64,000 bases of DNA from Zizania palustris (lineage: Eukaryota > Streptophyta > Magnoliopsida > Poales > Poaceae). Shown here piece after piece: positions 54,931 through 64,000 of this stretch (position 1 is its first letter; each line of letters starts with the position of its first letter). Where the stretch lies: the NCBI GenBank assembly GCA_019279435.1, contig JAAALK010000289.1, forward strand, positions 13,267,924 to 13,331,923. The letters run 5' to 3'. The translations under genes were made by a program, and so were the position numbers. The notes beneath the pieces were generated by a model. It had not been told where the DNA came from. It ran no database searches and saw only the letters and a program-made list of their open reading frames with translations.

Positions 54931-57452
54931 GGCATAGTGTTAGGTTGCAGAGGGTACCCTGACCCGGATACGTACGGAGCCCACGGGGTCCCCACCCAGT
55001 CATACGGCAGAGGCATCAGCGGCTCTAGTGGCCTCGCCCACTGTGAGCCGAACCCGCTACCCGGAGTGGGGTTCAGCAAAGTCAATGGTATCTCGGACCA
55101 CACCAGTGAAGGGTCCTGCCAGGCTGGAGGAACGCTCGACCAGTGCGGGTCGAAGCCTCCCATCTGAGAAGTCCAACACGGTGCGGGGTTCAGCCATTGG
55201 GGGCTGAAGTTGCTGTATGGGGGGCCCGACCACTGGGGCTCGAAGCTGCTATACGGGGGATTTGGCCATTGTGGCTCAGAACCACCATGTGGAGCATCAG
55301 GCCACCGTGGCCTGAAGCTTCCGTGCGGATGGTTCACCTGCTTCGGTCCGAAGCTACCCTCCGAGAGCCCCAGACCCTTCGGCTGCTTTAGCTTCTTAGC
55401 GTGTGGACCTGTTTCCTTGGCCCTTCTCTGATGCTTGTTCAACAGCATGTTATATGTTACCTTCAGCCTCTTACGAGCCTTAGCCGAAGGGTTATTAATG
55501 TTCTGTTTCCACACTCCTACCTCGGGGTTCTTTGGTATGAGCGTGCGAGTGCGTGGCTCTCCAACAATTACATCCTTTCCTTTAGCTGACTCGGCCTGTT
55601 CTGGCCGAATCAACACCTTCTTTTCGCCGAGGTCGACGGCGTTGACGGGAAAAGGATCTTTATCCAACTTCATCTTTAGATTATGGTTTATCTTCAATCG
55701 TCCTTCTTCTATGGCCGATTGTATTTGCCATCGAAAAACATTGCAGTCATTAGTATTATGTGAATGCGAATCATGCCACTTACAGTATGGATGCTTCTTT
55801 AACTCGTCGGCAGGTGGAATGACTTGACCCTTAGGTAACCTGAGAAGCTGACTTTTTAAGAGAAAATCAAATATTTTATCACATTTAGTTATATCAAACG
55901 AGTACTTGACCTCACTAAGTCGATTCTTTGTGGGGGATGGTCATAACTCGGAGCAGGTGACAGGTTTATTCTTAGTGTTCCACACCCATTCGGCTGCGTA
56001 CATATCGGCCGAATCCTCCTCTTCCGATTCTTCCTCGTCAGAACATTCCATGATGTGGATTTCAGCCCTAGGCTTGCTAAATGTCTTAATAAACCTTTTA
56101 TCTTTGGTTCGGCCTTCCTGGACCAGAGCCTGCTGTAAAACTTGGCTAACCTCTAAAAAGTTTTGGTTATCTAATCTCTCTTTAATTTCGGAACGCAACC
56201 TGTTAAAAGCTAGTTCTGCCAAGTCCCTTTCCGAAATATTAAGGCTAAAACATCGGTTTCTAGTATCCCTAAAACGCTTGATGTACTCCGAGGCGTTCTC
56301 GCTAGATTTCTGCTTAACCGATGTCAAATGTGAAAGCCTAAGTTCTGTATCACCCGTGTAGAAGTAATCATGGAATTTTCGCTCTAAATCGTCCCACGTC
56401 TGAATGGAGTTCGGCGGGAGCGCCGAAAACCAAGTGAAGGTGGTGCCGGACAGCGAGAGAGAAAATAGTCTAACTTTTAGAGCATCTATCCCGCTAACTT
56501 CTCCACACTGTGCCAAAAATTGACTAACGTGCTCTAGTGTAGTTTTGCTACCCTCACCATCGAACTTAGTGAATTCAGGGATTCTATAGCCGCGGGGGTA
56601 GGGTACTGTATCAAGATGGTTGGGGTATGGCTTACGGTAAACCATAACCCATCCCTTGGGCCCGTAGCCGGCACACTCTCTAAATAGTGCGCGGACCCGC
56701 TCCTCTATGTCATCTTGGCATGTTGCTTGTGTGCGTCTCTCATGCGGGGGCGCGACACGCGGTGGGATATCGGCATGTCGGCCATGGGCCTCTTCCCTGC
56801 GCGCTATTTGTATGACGTGTTCGTGTCCGGGCGCCTGCGCATGTAGTGCGGGCAGCGCGGGCATCGACGCAGGTGGTGGTGCGTGGTACGCAGTGTTAGT
56901 TTGACCGTAGGTGTAATGATTGGTCTCGGCCATAAGTGTTGAGGCCGGAGACATGATTGTGCCAGTACTATCTTTAGTCCTACCGTATACGTGGTTTAGC
57001 GGAGGTGCACTAGCAATAGGAACCAGGGGTACGACCTCAGTAAAGCTGAACCTCCTAAGATTCACCTCTACTTGGGAGCTGACTGCCAAATCTAAACGGT
57101 TGGCTAGCGAAGCGCTAACGGCTTGATCTAGTGATGCGGCTATTTTTTGCTCAATCTCTAAAGAAGATAAACGAGGTGATACATGTGTTACCTGGAACTG
57201 AGCGAGGTTCGGGGTGATGATGTCGCGCTTGATGAAGCATGTGCGTGTCTTAACGTAGCCCCCAAGCATCATGTATTGAAGCGCTTTTAACTTTGCCTCA
57301 ATATCTGCTCGGTCTTCTGCGGGGATATCTTCAAGTGTAGGTGTCAAGATGTTGCGGTTGTCGATATCCGCGCCTCCTATTGTGTCCATCGATGGTGTAG
57401 ACGTAGTAGTCGACGTAGATGTACCGGTGGCCGATGTAGATATACTTTTCAT
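54915..57452 (-). pseudogene. gypsy G3 gag, one frame with a single TGA
   Basis: From ATG at 57452 (MKSISTSATGTSTS) one frame runs to 54915, about 845 codons, with one TGA at 55941-55943. Domains in order: a Ser/Thr-rich N-terminus; TPTLEDIPAEDRADIEAKLK; a middle with EERVRALFRECAGYGPKGW; the retrotransposon gag domain FTKFDGEGSKTTLEHVSQFL to LSHLTSVKQKSSENASEYIK; an acidic stretch; a Cys/His motif YCKWHDSHSHNTNDC; a basic region; and a Pro/Trp-rich repeat region (PQWPNPPYSSFEPQW). The ORF could also be read upstream through the primer site into the LTR, but the 57452 ATG is the natural start. Apart from the one stop this gag is intact. Confidence 0.88.
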
Positions 57453-57465
57453 GTTGGCGTAGCCT

Positions 57466-57483
57466 TCCCCAGCGGAGTCACCA
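57466..57483 (-). other. primer binding site of gypsy G3
   Basis: Minus strand TGGTGACTCCGCTGGGGA, seven bases from the LTR end. It differs from the G2 site at one base. Confidence 0.7.
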
Positions 57484-57490
57484 AAAAGTG

Positions 57491-57881
57491 TGTTGACAAG
57501 GAAACATGCCCCCGCACATGGGTCAGTTCGATGATCCAAAAGTGTGCGGATACTTAGGGACAAGCCTAAGCGTGATGCAGCATCGACGTCGCGTTCCGAC
57601 TACCCTTAGTCGTGATAAGGGGGGTGGAGTCGCCAGGCAATTAGATCACACAAAATAATCTAATTAGCCGAAAGAGATATATTGAACAGAATAAAATCAG
57701 CAAACCGGTTGGAGCCTGTCTGCTTCGAAGTCTGATGCGAAGGGGTCGCCGAAGTGTACCTTCAGCGTCTGGTGCGAAGTGTCCCACCGAAGGGTGCTTC
57801 GGCGTTCAGACTGATCCGGCTGAAGATGGACTCCGAATGGATCTGGACGCGATGATCACCTCCGAATAGCGAGGTTCGGCG
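57491..57881 (-). repeat. gypsy G LTR 3, left part (5' LTR of G3)
   Basis: Begins TGTTGACAAGGAAACATG, collinear with LTR 1 and 2, interrupted at 57881 by element D. The last five bases, CGGCG, are the D target site. Confidence 0.9.
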
Positions 57882-58790
57882 TGATGAGGACATCACTTCA
57901 CATGATACACACATGGAGCCTCCACCTACAATTCAGTTACTAGGACGAATCACACGCGCCCGTGCCCGTCGCTTGAACCATGAGGTTAATTCTTTCCTTA
58001 GCAACTATGTCAATATTTGTTTGGATGGGATGCTACTGAATACTAGTGATATTTTGTTGCTTAGGAACATGGGAGATGGAATAGAAGAGTTGGAGCTGAA
58101 GACGGAGTCGCACGGATGTTTTGAAGTCAAGATTTCGCTGGTTCGGACTACATCAACCACCCTGCACCAAAATGGGCATAACTTCCTCATACGAAGTCCG
58201 ATTGGCGCGTTCTTTGACTTTTTGGAAAGCTGAGGAGAAGATGGATCGTTTGCCGTTGGTTTCACCTCATTTGGAGTCTCGAGTCGTTCTGTGTGATTTA
58301 AACAGTTCTGCGTGACAGAACTGGGCCATGTTGGCCCATAGTCTGAGTCTGTACGTCTTCTAGCCCACAGCCCGTGTCTGTTCGCCTTCCACAGGCTGCC
58401 GCCCTATATATTCTCATGCCAGCCGCCTCTAGGGTTAGGTTTTGCTTTGTTGCATCTACACTGTTGTGTTTAGATCCCGCCTCTTGCACCGGACCGATTG
58501 GCTGCTGCATTGGCGTTTGTGAAACCTCACCTTATCTTCATTTGTCTGTGATTTGGCATTCGATTTGTATCCTTCCTGTTCTTGCTTGTGTTCTTGGGTT
58601 CGCTTGCAGGAATTAGCCTTCGTGGCGAGGTCAATCGCGTCCTGCGTGGTTGATAACCAACAGAGACAGTGGTGTAACGATTGCAAGGTTTTGATCCGCC
58701 GGACCGGAGCCTTGGATCGCCAACGTCGAGATTCTCCACCAACCCAAGCTATCCTTTACCTAGCGGAAGATCGGGACCACTCCCCCATCA
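57882..58790 (+). repeat. 5' LTR of gypsy D
   Basis: Begins with the same open frame that ends the D polyprotein in the 3' LTR (57913-58233). TATATA box at 58405-58410 after CCGCC. Ends CCACTCCCCCATCA. Confidence 0.95.
58405..58410 (+). promoter_or_regulatory. TATA box of the gypsy D LTR
   Basis: TATATA in GCCCTATATATTC, followed by a leader with TAGGGTTAGGTTTTGC. The equivalent in the 3' LTR is near 62904. Confidence 0.55.
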
Positions 58791-58792
58791 GT

Positions 58793-58804
58793 TGGTATCA
58801 GAGC
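58793..58804 (+). other. primer binding site of gypsy D
   Basis: TGGTATCAGAGC, two bases after the LTR, matching initiator tRNA-Met. Confidence 0.9.
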
Positions 58805-59894
58805 TCAGATTTCCCGTTAGGTAATCTCGATCTGCTTTTGTTTTTACCTAGAGTCCAGAAAACCGCACCAAAAAAAATCACCACCGAGAACCCCTTTGTG
58901 CCTTGCGATTTTGATTTCAGTTTTAACCTTGTTGAGTTTGTGTTCTTGGTCGAGTATTGTTGCTGGTTTAGTCATCCCTCTGTGTCGTTTGAGTAGTAGT
59001 TGTTCTTGTGTCTCAGAAAAAAAAATTCCCCACCGAAAAACCCCCCCTTCCGCAACCCTATTTGTTTTCCACATCGAGTCTTTGTGACCCCCCTTCGGTA
59101 AAACAGGCATAACTTTTCGCTCGTTTGGCAGAAAAATCTGAAATTTTTTGAGTGTGTTTCTGACCCAATGTTTGTGGGTACCCTAACTATCTACGCCTGT
59201 TAGCCCTCACCAAAATCGCCAAAAAAATCAGGAAGTTAAAGAAAAAAATTGGTCAAAGTTTTTGCTCGCCGGACAGCGAACTTGTTTGAATTTTTGTGAG
59301 CCACATCCCACCTCAGTTGTAGGTGCCAATTTTTGTGGTTGCATCTCTGGTCATCCTTGTGCAAAAAAAATAGAGTGAAAAAAAGGAGAAAAAAATATAT
59401 AAAAAAAAAGAGAAGCGGTCCTGTTAGTTGCTTGTCCGAACTCTTGTCCGATCAGTGGCAGGCAGTGGCAGTTTCTGCTTGTCCAATCCCTTGTCCGAAC
59501 TCTTGTCCGATCAGTGGCAGGCAGTGGCAGTTTCAGTGGCAGTTTCTGCTTGTCCAATTCCTTGTCCGATCTCTTGTCCGATCTCTTGTCCGATCTGCAG
59601 AGAGCTGAATTTGGCCTGTGTTGCTTCCATTTGAGTTTTGGGCACATAGTTTCCCTCTATTGCTTGAATTTTCACCTTGGGAGCACTAAGGCCAGCAACT
59701 TTGACGAGTACTAGGGAATACTTATTGAACTTGGTTTAACTGTTATTATTATCGCTAATCCTTGCTACTCGCTTTGCCTTCCAAGCTACACCTTTCTCTT
59801 GGTCAGGACAGGTTCATTCCTTGCAATTGCCACCACCCTCCACTTGGTTCATCACCTGTAGGCCGGTTACCTCACTGCGGCGTGGTAAGAACAC
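58805..59894 (+). other. long untranslated leader of gypsy D
   Basis: About 1.1 kb between the primer site and the ORF where gag would normally lie. It has poly-A rich runs (59015-59040, 59370-59410) and a minisatellite, and no gag motif in any frame. I see no other gene. Confidence 0.75.
59428..59600 (+). repeat. minisatellite with TTGTCCGA units in the D leader
   Basis: CTTGTCCGAACTCTTGTCCG followed by ATCAGTGGCAGGCAGTGG occurs twice about 60 bp apart, and ends in a run of CTTGTCCGAT(CT) units. It is imperfect, with nested short and long periods. Confidence 0.75.
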
Positions 59895-62732
59895 TTGCAA
59901 GCGTGGGTAAGGCGCTTAACGGATTGCTTCCACCACACACCCACCACCCCACCTAGCTGTTTACATAAGGATTATTCTTTGTTGCTTTGTCTTTTCACTA
60001 ACATGGCAACACTTATTGTACAACGTGATTTGAGCACTCACATGGACCAGGACGACCAGGCACAACGGAACAATATATTTCAGACCTTCTTCCTCGTCAA
60101 TAACCGTCGTGCGCGTGTCATCATCGACAGCGGTAGTTGCAACAATTTGGTGAGCCTCGACGTGGTAACTAAGCTTCAACTTCCCACACGTGCACATCCA
60201 CACCCTTACCACGTGCAATGGTTCAACAATAGCGGTAAGGTCATGGTAACACAAACTGCTCACATCGAATTTTCCATTGGTACATACTTCGGAGTTGCTG
60301 AATTTGATGTAGTACCAATGCAAGCATGTTCTCTATTACTTGGTAGACCTTGGGTTTATGATACTGATGCTACACACCATGGTAGGAGCAATAAGTACAC
60401 ATTTATGTATAAAGGAAAGAAAGTTACATTGCTTCCTATGACTCCTGCTGAAATTGTGAAATTTGAACAAGAAAAACGTGCTAGGGACGCACAAAAGAGC
60501 AAACAACCTTCTGAAAATCAGCAAGTAGCTAAAACACCTTCGAGGCAACAAAAAGACAAAGTTGTTTCTCCTTCCTCATCACAAGTTATTAATCTGAAAG
60601 GATGTGTCATGCATGCAACTAAAACTAACCTTGCAGTACGTAGTTTTCTTGGTCTTGCAGGTTTCTACCAGCGTTTTGTGAAAGATTTCGGCACCATAGC
60701 CGGTCCTTTACCTGAGTTGACCAAGAAGGGAGTTACTTCTACTTGGGAGCCAGCACAAGAACAAACTTTTGCCACACTCAAGGATCGCCTTACACGTGCA
60801 CCTCTACTTCAGCTACCCGACTTCAGTAAGCATGTTGAGTTAGAATGTGGTGCTAGTGGTGTTGGAATAGGAGATGTGCTGCTACAAGGAGGTAAACCCG
60901 TGACCTATTCTAGTGAGAAATTGCATGGTCCACAATTGAATTATTTTACCCATGATAAGGAATTATATGCCTTAGTGCGTGTGCTTGAAACTTGGCAACA
61001 TTACCTTTTGCCTAAGGAGTTTATTATACATTCTGATCATGACACACTCAAATATTTGAGAGGGCAAGCTAAACTGAATCGTAGACATGTTAAATGGGTT
61101 GAATTTATTGAATCTTTCCCATACATTGTGAAATACAAGAATGGCAAAGAAAATGTGGTTGCTGATGCATTGTCTCGTAGGATTGTTCTTTTATCTCAAC
61201 TTGATATCAACGTTCCAGATTTGGAAAGTTTGAAAGATTTGTATGTTGTAGATAAAGAATTTGCTGAACCATTCACTAAATGTAATGATGGGAAAGACTG
61301 GAAAACATTTCATGTTTATGACGGTTTCTTGTCCCATGCTAACAAGCTATGTGTTCCAGATTCGTCCGTACGTTTGCTGTTGTTGCAGGAATCACATGGC
61401 GGTGGATTAATGGAACATTTTGGGAGAGAAAAGACTTTGGCCCTGCTGTCCAATAATTTTTATTGGCTAAAGATGCGGAGAGATGTTGAACGATTTGTGC
61501 AGCGTTGTGCCACATACCATAAAGCTAAGTCCAAACTTAACCCATATGGTTTGTATACTCCACTTCCTGTTTCTAGTGCACCTTGGGGAGATATTAGCAT
61601 GGACTTTATTGTGGGATTGCCTAGGACAAAGAGGGGGAGTGACTCCATATTTGTAAGAGTGGATAGGTTTTCTAAAATGGCACACTTTATTCCCTGTCAC
61701 AAGACCAACGATGCTTCACATATTGCTGACTTATTTTTCAGGGAAATTGTGAGATTGCACGGGATGCCTAGAGCCATTGTTTCAGATCATGATGTGAAGT
61801 TTATGAGTTACTTTTGGAAGACAATGTGGGCCAAGCTTGGCACAAAATTGCTATTTTCAACAACTTGTCACCCGCAAACTGATGGTCCAACAGAGGGGGT
61901 AAACCGTACACTCTCCATGTTGCTGCGAACAATGATTAAGAAGAACTTGAAGGAATGGGAGGACTGGCTTCCACATGTGGAATTTGCATACAATAGAGCT
62001 GTTCACTCAACAACACAATTGTGCCCGTCTGAAGTGGTGTATGGTTTTAAGCCAATCACACCACTTGATTTGCTGCCACTTCCTTTTCAAGAGAGAGCAA
62101 ATATGGAGGCAACTAAGCGTGCAGAGTTTGTGAAAGCTATGCATCTGAAGACCAAGGAAGTTATAGAAAAGAAGGCACGCTATTTTGCTCAAAATACAAA
62201 TAAAGGAAGAAAGAAGATGTTTTTCAAATCAGGAGATCTTGTTTGGTTGTACTTGCGCAAGGATCGTTTTCCTGATTTGAGAAAGTTTAAATTGATGCCC
62301 CGTGCTGATGATTTAAAACCCTATTTGGGAGCTGACGATGAGCTTGAGTCGAGGACGACTCCAATTCAAGAGGGGGAGGATGATGAGGACATCACTTCAC
62401 ATGATACACACATGGAGCCTCCACCTACAATTCAGTTACTAGGACGAATCACACGCGCCCGTGCCCGTCGCTTGAACCATGAGGTTAATTCTTTCCTTAG
62501 CAACTATGTCAATATTTGTTTGGATGGGATGCTACTGAATACTAGTGATATTTTGTTGCTTAGGAACATGGGAGATGGAATAGAAGAGTTGGAGCTGAAG
62601 ACGGAGTCGCACGGATGTTTTGAAGTCAAGATTTCGCTGGTTCAGACTACATCAACCACCCTGCACCAAAATGGGCATAACTTCCTCATACGAAGTCCGA
62701 TTGGCGCGTTCTTTGACTTTTTGGAAAGCTGA
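59895..62732 (+). CDS. gypsy D polyprotein: protease, RNase H, integrase; gag and RT core absent
   Basis: Open for 945 codons. ATG 60003 (MATLIVQRDL) is a likelier start than 59895. Domains: protease with VIIDSGSCNN (Asp about residue 78) and LLLGRPW; then a direct jump to FLGLAGFYQRFVKDF (about 248), the end of RT; RNase H (about 315-430) with ECGASGVGIG, where the first catalytic Asp is Gly, plus HSDHDTLKYL and VADALSRR; integrase zinc domain with CATYHKAKS, its second Cys changed to Tyr; and the DDE core (SMDFIVGLPR, IVSDHDVKF, TEGVNRT) intact. The C-terminal module appears shortened between PRADD and LKPYLG. From residue about 829 the protein is encoded by the 3' LTR. An enzyme set without RT cannot copy itself. 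In-frame deletions suggest a non-autonomous lineage. Confidence 0.9.
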   Translation: MQAWVRRLTDCFHHTPTTPPSCLHKDYSLLLCLFTNMATLIVQRDLSTHMDQDDQAQRNNIFQTFFLVNNRRARVIIDSGSCNNLVSLDVVTKLQLPTRAHPHPYHVQWFNNSGKVMVTQTAHIEFSIGTYFGVAEFDVVPMQACSLLLGRPWVYDTDATHHGRSNKYTFMYKGKKVTLLPMTPAEIVKFEQEKRARDAQKSKQPSENQQVAKTPSRQQKDKVVSPSSSQVINLKGCVMHATKTNLAVRSFLGLAGFYQRFVKDFGTIAGPLPELTKKGVTSTWEPAQEQTFATLKDRLTRAPLLQLPDFSKHVELECGASGVGIGDVLLQGGKPVTYSSEKLHGPQLNYFTHDKELYALVRVLETWQHYLLPKEFIIHSDHDTLKYLRGQAKLNRRHVKWVEFIESFPYIVKYKNGKENVVADALSRRIVLLSQLDINVPDLESLKDLYVVDKEFAEPFTKCNDGKDWKTFHVYDGFLSHANKLCVPDSSVRLLLLQESHGGGLMEHFGREKTLALLSNNFYWLKMRRDVERFVQRCATYHKAKSKLNPYGLYTPLPVSSAPWGDISMDFIVGLPRTKRGSDSIFVRVDRFSKMAHFIPCHKTNDASHIADLFFREIVRLHGMPRAIVSDHDVKFMSYFWKTMWAKLGTKLLFSTTCHPQTDGPTEGVNRTLSMLLRTMIKKNLKEWEDWLPHVEFAYNRAVHSTTQLCPSEVVYGFKPITPLDLLPLPFQERANMEATKRAEFVKAMHLKTKEVIEKKARYFAQNTNKGRKKMFFKSGDLVWLYLRKDRFPDLRKFKLMPRADDLKPYLGADDELESRTTPIQEGEDDEDITSHDTHMEPPPTIQLLGRITRARARRLNHEVNSFLSNYVNICLDGMLLNTSDILLLRNMGDGIEELELKTESHGCFEVKISLVQTTSTTLHQNGHNFLIRSPIGAFFDFLES
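62370..62380 (+). other. polypurine tract of gypsy D
   Basis: GAGGGGGAGGA directly before the 3' LTR start TGATGAGG. It also encodes the acidic QEGEDDED part of the ORF. Confidence 0.85.
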
Positions 62733-63289
62733 GGAGAAGACGGATCGTTTGCCGTTGGTTTCACCTCATTTGGAGTCTCGAGTCGTTCTGTGTGATTTAA
62801 ACAGTCCTGCATGACAGAACTGGGCCATGTTGGCCCATAGTCTGAGTCTGTACGTCTTCTAACCCACAGCCCGTGTCTGTTCGCCTTCCACAGGCTGCCG
62901 CCCTATATATTCTCATGCCAGCCGCCTCTAGGGTTAGGTTTTGCTTTGTTGCATCTACACTGTTGTGTTTAGATCCCGCCTCTTGCACCGGACCGATTGG
63001 CTGCTGCATTGGCGTTTGTGAAACCTCACCTTATCTTCGTTTGTCTGTGATTTGGCATTCGATTTGTATCCTTCCTGTTCTTGCTTGTGTTCTTGGGTTC
63101 GCTTGCAGGAATTAGCCTTCGTGGCGAGGTCAATCGCGTCCTGCGTGGTTGATAACCAACGGAGACAGTGGTGTAACGATTGCAAGGTTTTGATCCGCCG
63201 GACCAGAGCCTTGGATCGCCAACGTCGAGATTCTCCACCAACCCAAGCTATCCTTTACCTAGAGGAAGATCAGGACCACTCCCCCATCA
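62381..63289 (+). repeat. 3' LTR of gypsy D
   Basis: Same length as the 5' LTR. Differences are mostly transitions. Contains the last 117 codons of the polyprotein and its stop at 62730-62732, then the TATATA box and leader. Confidence 0.95.
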
Positions 63290-63294
63290 CGGCG

Positions 63295-64000
63295 TGAGGT
63301 CTCTGATACAGCAAACTACAGAATAATGACGCGATAGCCACGCGTGGGCGTAACTTCGTCCAGTACGGAGTGCAGTCGTGGCGAAGCCTGTCGTGACGAA
63401 GTGTGCTGGCTAAGCCTGTTGTCGGAGCCTGTAGTCTCGCCGAAGGGTGTCCTGGTGACCTCTGAAACCTATCTCTCAGCTCCGGACACCTCCGATGAAG
63501 TAGCTCCGAATGTGGGAACCTGCAACAAAGAGAGTTCGAAGTACCAATTTGGCCTGAGGACCAAATTTTTCTAAGTGTTGCACTAGTAGCGAAGGTAGCA
63601 ATCTGTTACGCAGATTAGCGGATACTTCACAAGTGAAGTAACAAGGCGATAACAATCTATTACATATATTAACGGATACTTCACAAGCGAAGTAACAAGG
63701 GTTACCACTGTTCCGTAGTGGCTAGCGGAGGGCTTTCAGGCAAACCCACGAAGAGGTACAGGAAAATAAAGGTAAAGTAAATACGATCAAAGCTAGGGCT
63801 CTGGTTTGGTTTGAGTTGGGGGGCCTCTACGCTGGCCTTGCCTCTCTATTTATAGGGGCCTAATTTCCAATCTAATCTACTATTAACTCGGCTGGTTGGA
63901 GATAAAAACTGAGCTGGAGTCGCATACAACTCCATCTCTGTCGAAGTGGGCTTCGGCCAGGCCCATCGAGGCCTGCTCCTCGGGCCGAAGCTTCGGTGGC
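63295..64000 (-). repeat. gypsy G LTR 3, right part, cut by window end
   Basis: Resumes after the D target duplication (TGAGGTCTCTGATACAGC) and aligns with LTR 1 and 2: ATCTGTTACGCAG, a minus-strand TATAAATA box (63847-63854), and GGAGATAAAAACTGAGCTGG near the end. It holds a local repeat of CGGATACTTCACAAG(T/C)GAAG (63620-63690). About 180 bp to the expected TATCAACA end lie outside the window. Confidence 0.88.

Larger units (their letters stand above)
57882..63289 (+). mobile_element. young non-autonomous Ty3/gypsy retrotransposon D
   Basis: The two LTRs are 909 bp each (57882-58790 and 62381-63289), TGATGAGGAC...CCCCCATCA, flanked by a perfect duplication CGGCG (57877-57881 and 63290-63294). 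I count about ten differences between the LTRs. The primer site TGGTATCAGAGC follows the 5' LTR, and AGAGGGGGAGGA precedes the 3' LTR. The single ORF has protease, RNase H and integrase but no gag and no RT core. It inserted into the gypsy G LTR 3 and is probably the youngest insertion in the window. Confidence 0.95.
16663..64000 (-). mobile_element. Ty3/gypsy Tat-like array: LTR - G2 - LTR - G3 - LTR, with nested insertions
   Basis: Three LTR copies of one family alternate with two internal regions, all in minus orientation. Each LTR reads TGTTGAC...ATCAACA on the plus strand. Both internal regions have a primer site at their right end, a polypurine tract at their left end, and the order gag, protease, RT, RNase H, second RNase H, integrase. 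The extra RNase H (TNNQAEYEALLLGLE) marks the Tat lineage. Only one LTR separates G2 from G3, so they share it. The right-hand LTR runs out of the window. Inserted within are copia F, a solo LTR, copia E and gypsy D. Confidence 0.85.

Noticed and set aside
57453..57563. Upstream extension of the G3 gag ORF into the LTR (start at 57563)
   Set aside because: The extra 37 codons read through the primer binding site and LTR end. The equivalent in G2 is also open only by chance, and ATG 57452 fits better.
58298..58742. ORFs of 70-80 codons on both strands of the D LTRs (58298-58742 and 62797-63241)
   Set aside because: They sit in the promoter and leader part of the LTR, overlap each other, and lack any recognisable motif. 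Duplication in both LTRs is by LTR identity, not gene conservation.
1..64000. A new cellular system such as a defence island, biosynthetic cluster or resistance gene
   Set aside because: Every coding stretch I could read belongs to transposon gag, pol or transposase families. I see no NBS-LRR, kinase, P450 or other host gene domains.

Overview
This window is repeat-rich plant nuclear DNA, and I find no ordinary host gene in it. All 64 kb can be read as transposable elements nested in one another: a CACTA DNA transposon end, several Ty1/copia elements of Sirevirus-like type, a Ty3/gypsy (Tat-like) array, and one young gypsy element. The organism is a flowering plant. A grass is likely from the CACTA end with its dense subterminal motif and from the Sirevirus plus Tat mixture, but I cannot name a species. 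This looks like heterochromatin or an intergenic retrotransposon cluster.

Layout. 1-2833 (+): right part of a CACTA element with a deleted TNP2 transposase, a spliced TNP1-like gene, subterminal repeats and the right terminal inverted repeat. 2834-16662 (-): copia element A (3' LTR, RNase H, RT, integrase, then gag). A is split by element B at 7758-15051 (+), a gag-only copia element with two LTRs and target duplication CTAGC. 16663-64000 (-): gypsy family G, arranged LTR-internal-LTR-internal-LTR. LTR copies lie at 16663-18109, 40220-41022 plus 49528-49817, and 57491-57881 plus 63295 to the window end. The internal regions are called G2 (18110-40219) and G3 (49818-57490).

Insertions inside the gypsy array: copia F at 22659-32331 (+) splits the G2 RT. 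A 2.83 kb solo copia LTR at 34969-37802 (target duplication GGGTC) splits the G2 gag inside a 36-bp minisatellite. Copia E at 41023-49527 (+), which has lost its 3' LTR, splits the middle gypsy LTR. The young gypsy element D at 57882-63289 (+, target duplication CGGCG) splits the right-hand gypsy LTR. G2 also carries a tandem duplication of about 2 kb covering integrase and RNase H.

Relative order of events read from the nesting: A is oldest, and B and the G array inserted into it. F, the solo LTR's parent and E inserted into G, and D inserted into the right-hand G LTR. D is probably recent, because I count only about ten differences between its two 909-bp LTRs. Almost every coding region has stops, frameshifts or deletions. 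The main exception is the D polyprotein, which is open for 945 codons but lacks gag and the RT core.

The points most worth following up are: a roughly 195-bp noncoding block conserved upstream of the 3' end in copia B, E and F although their LTRs differ; an in-frame UAG at the same gag-pol junction in E and F; the shared-LTR gypsy array; and the two differently stripped non-autonomous elements, B (gag only) and D (protease, RNase H and integrase only). I found no previously undescribed cellular system such as a defence island, gene cluster or CRISPR array.
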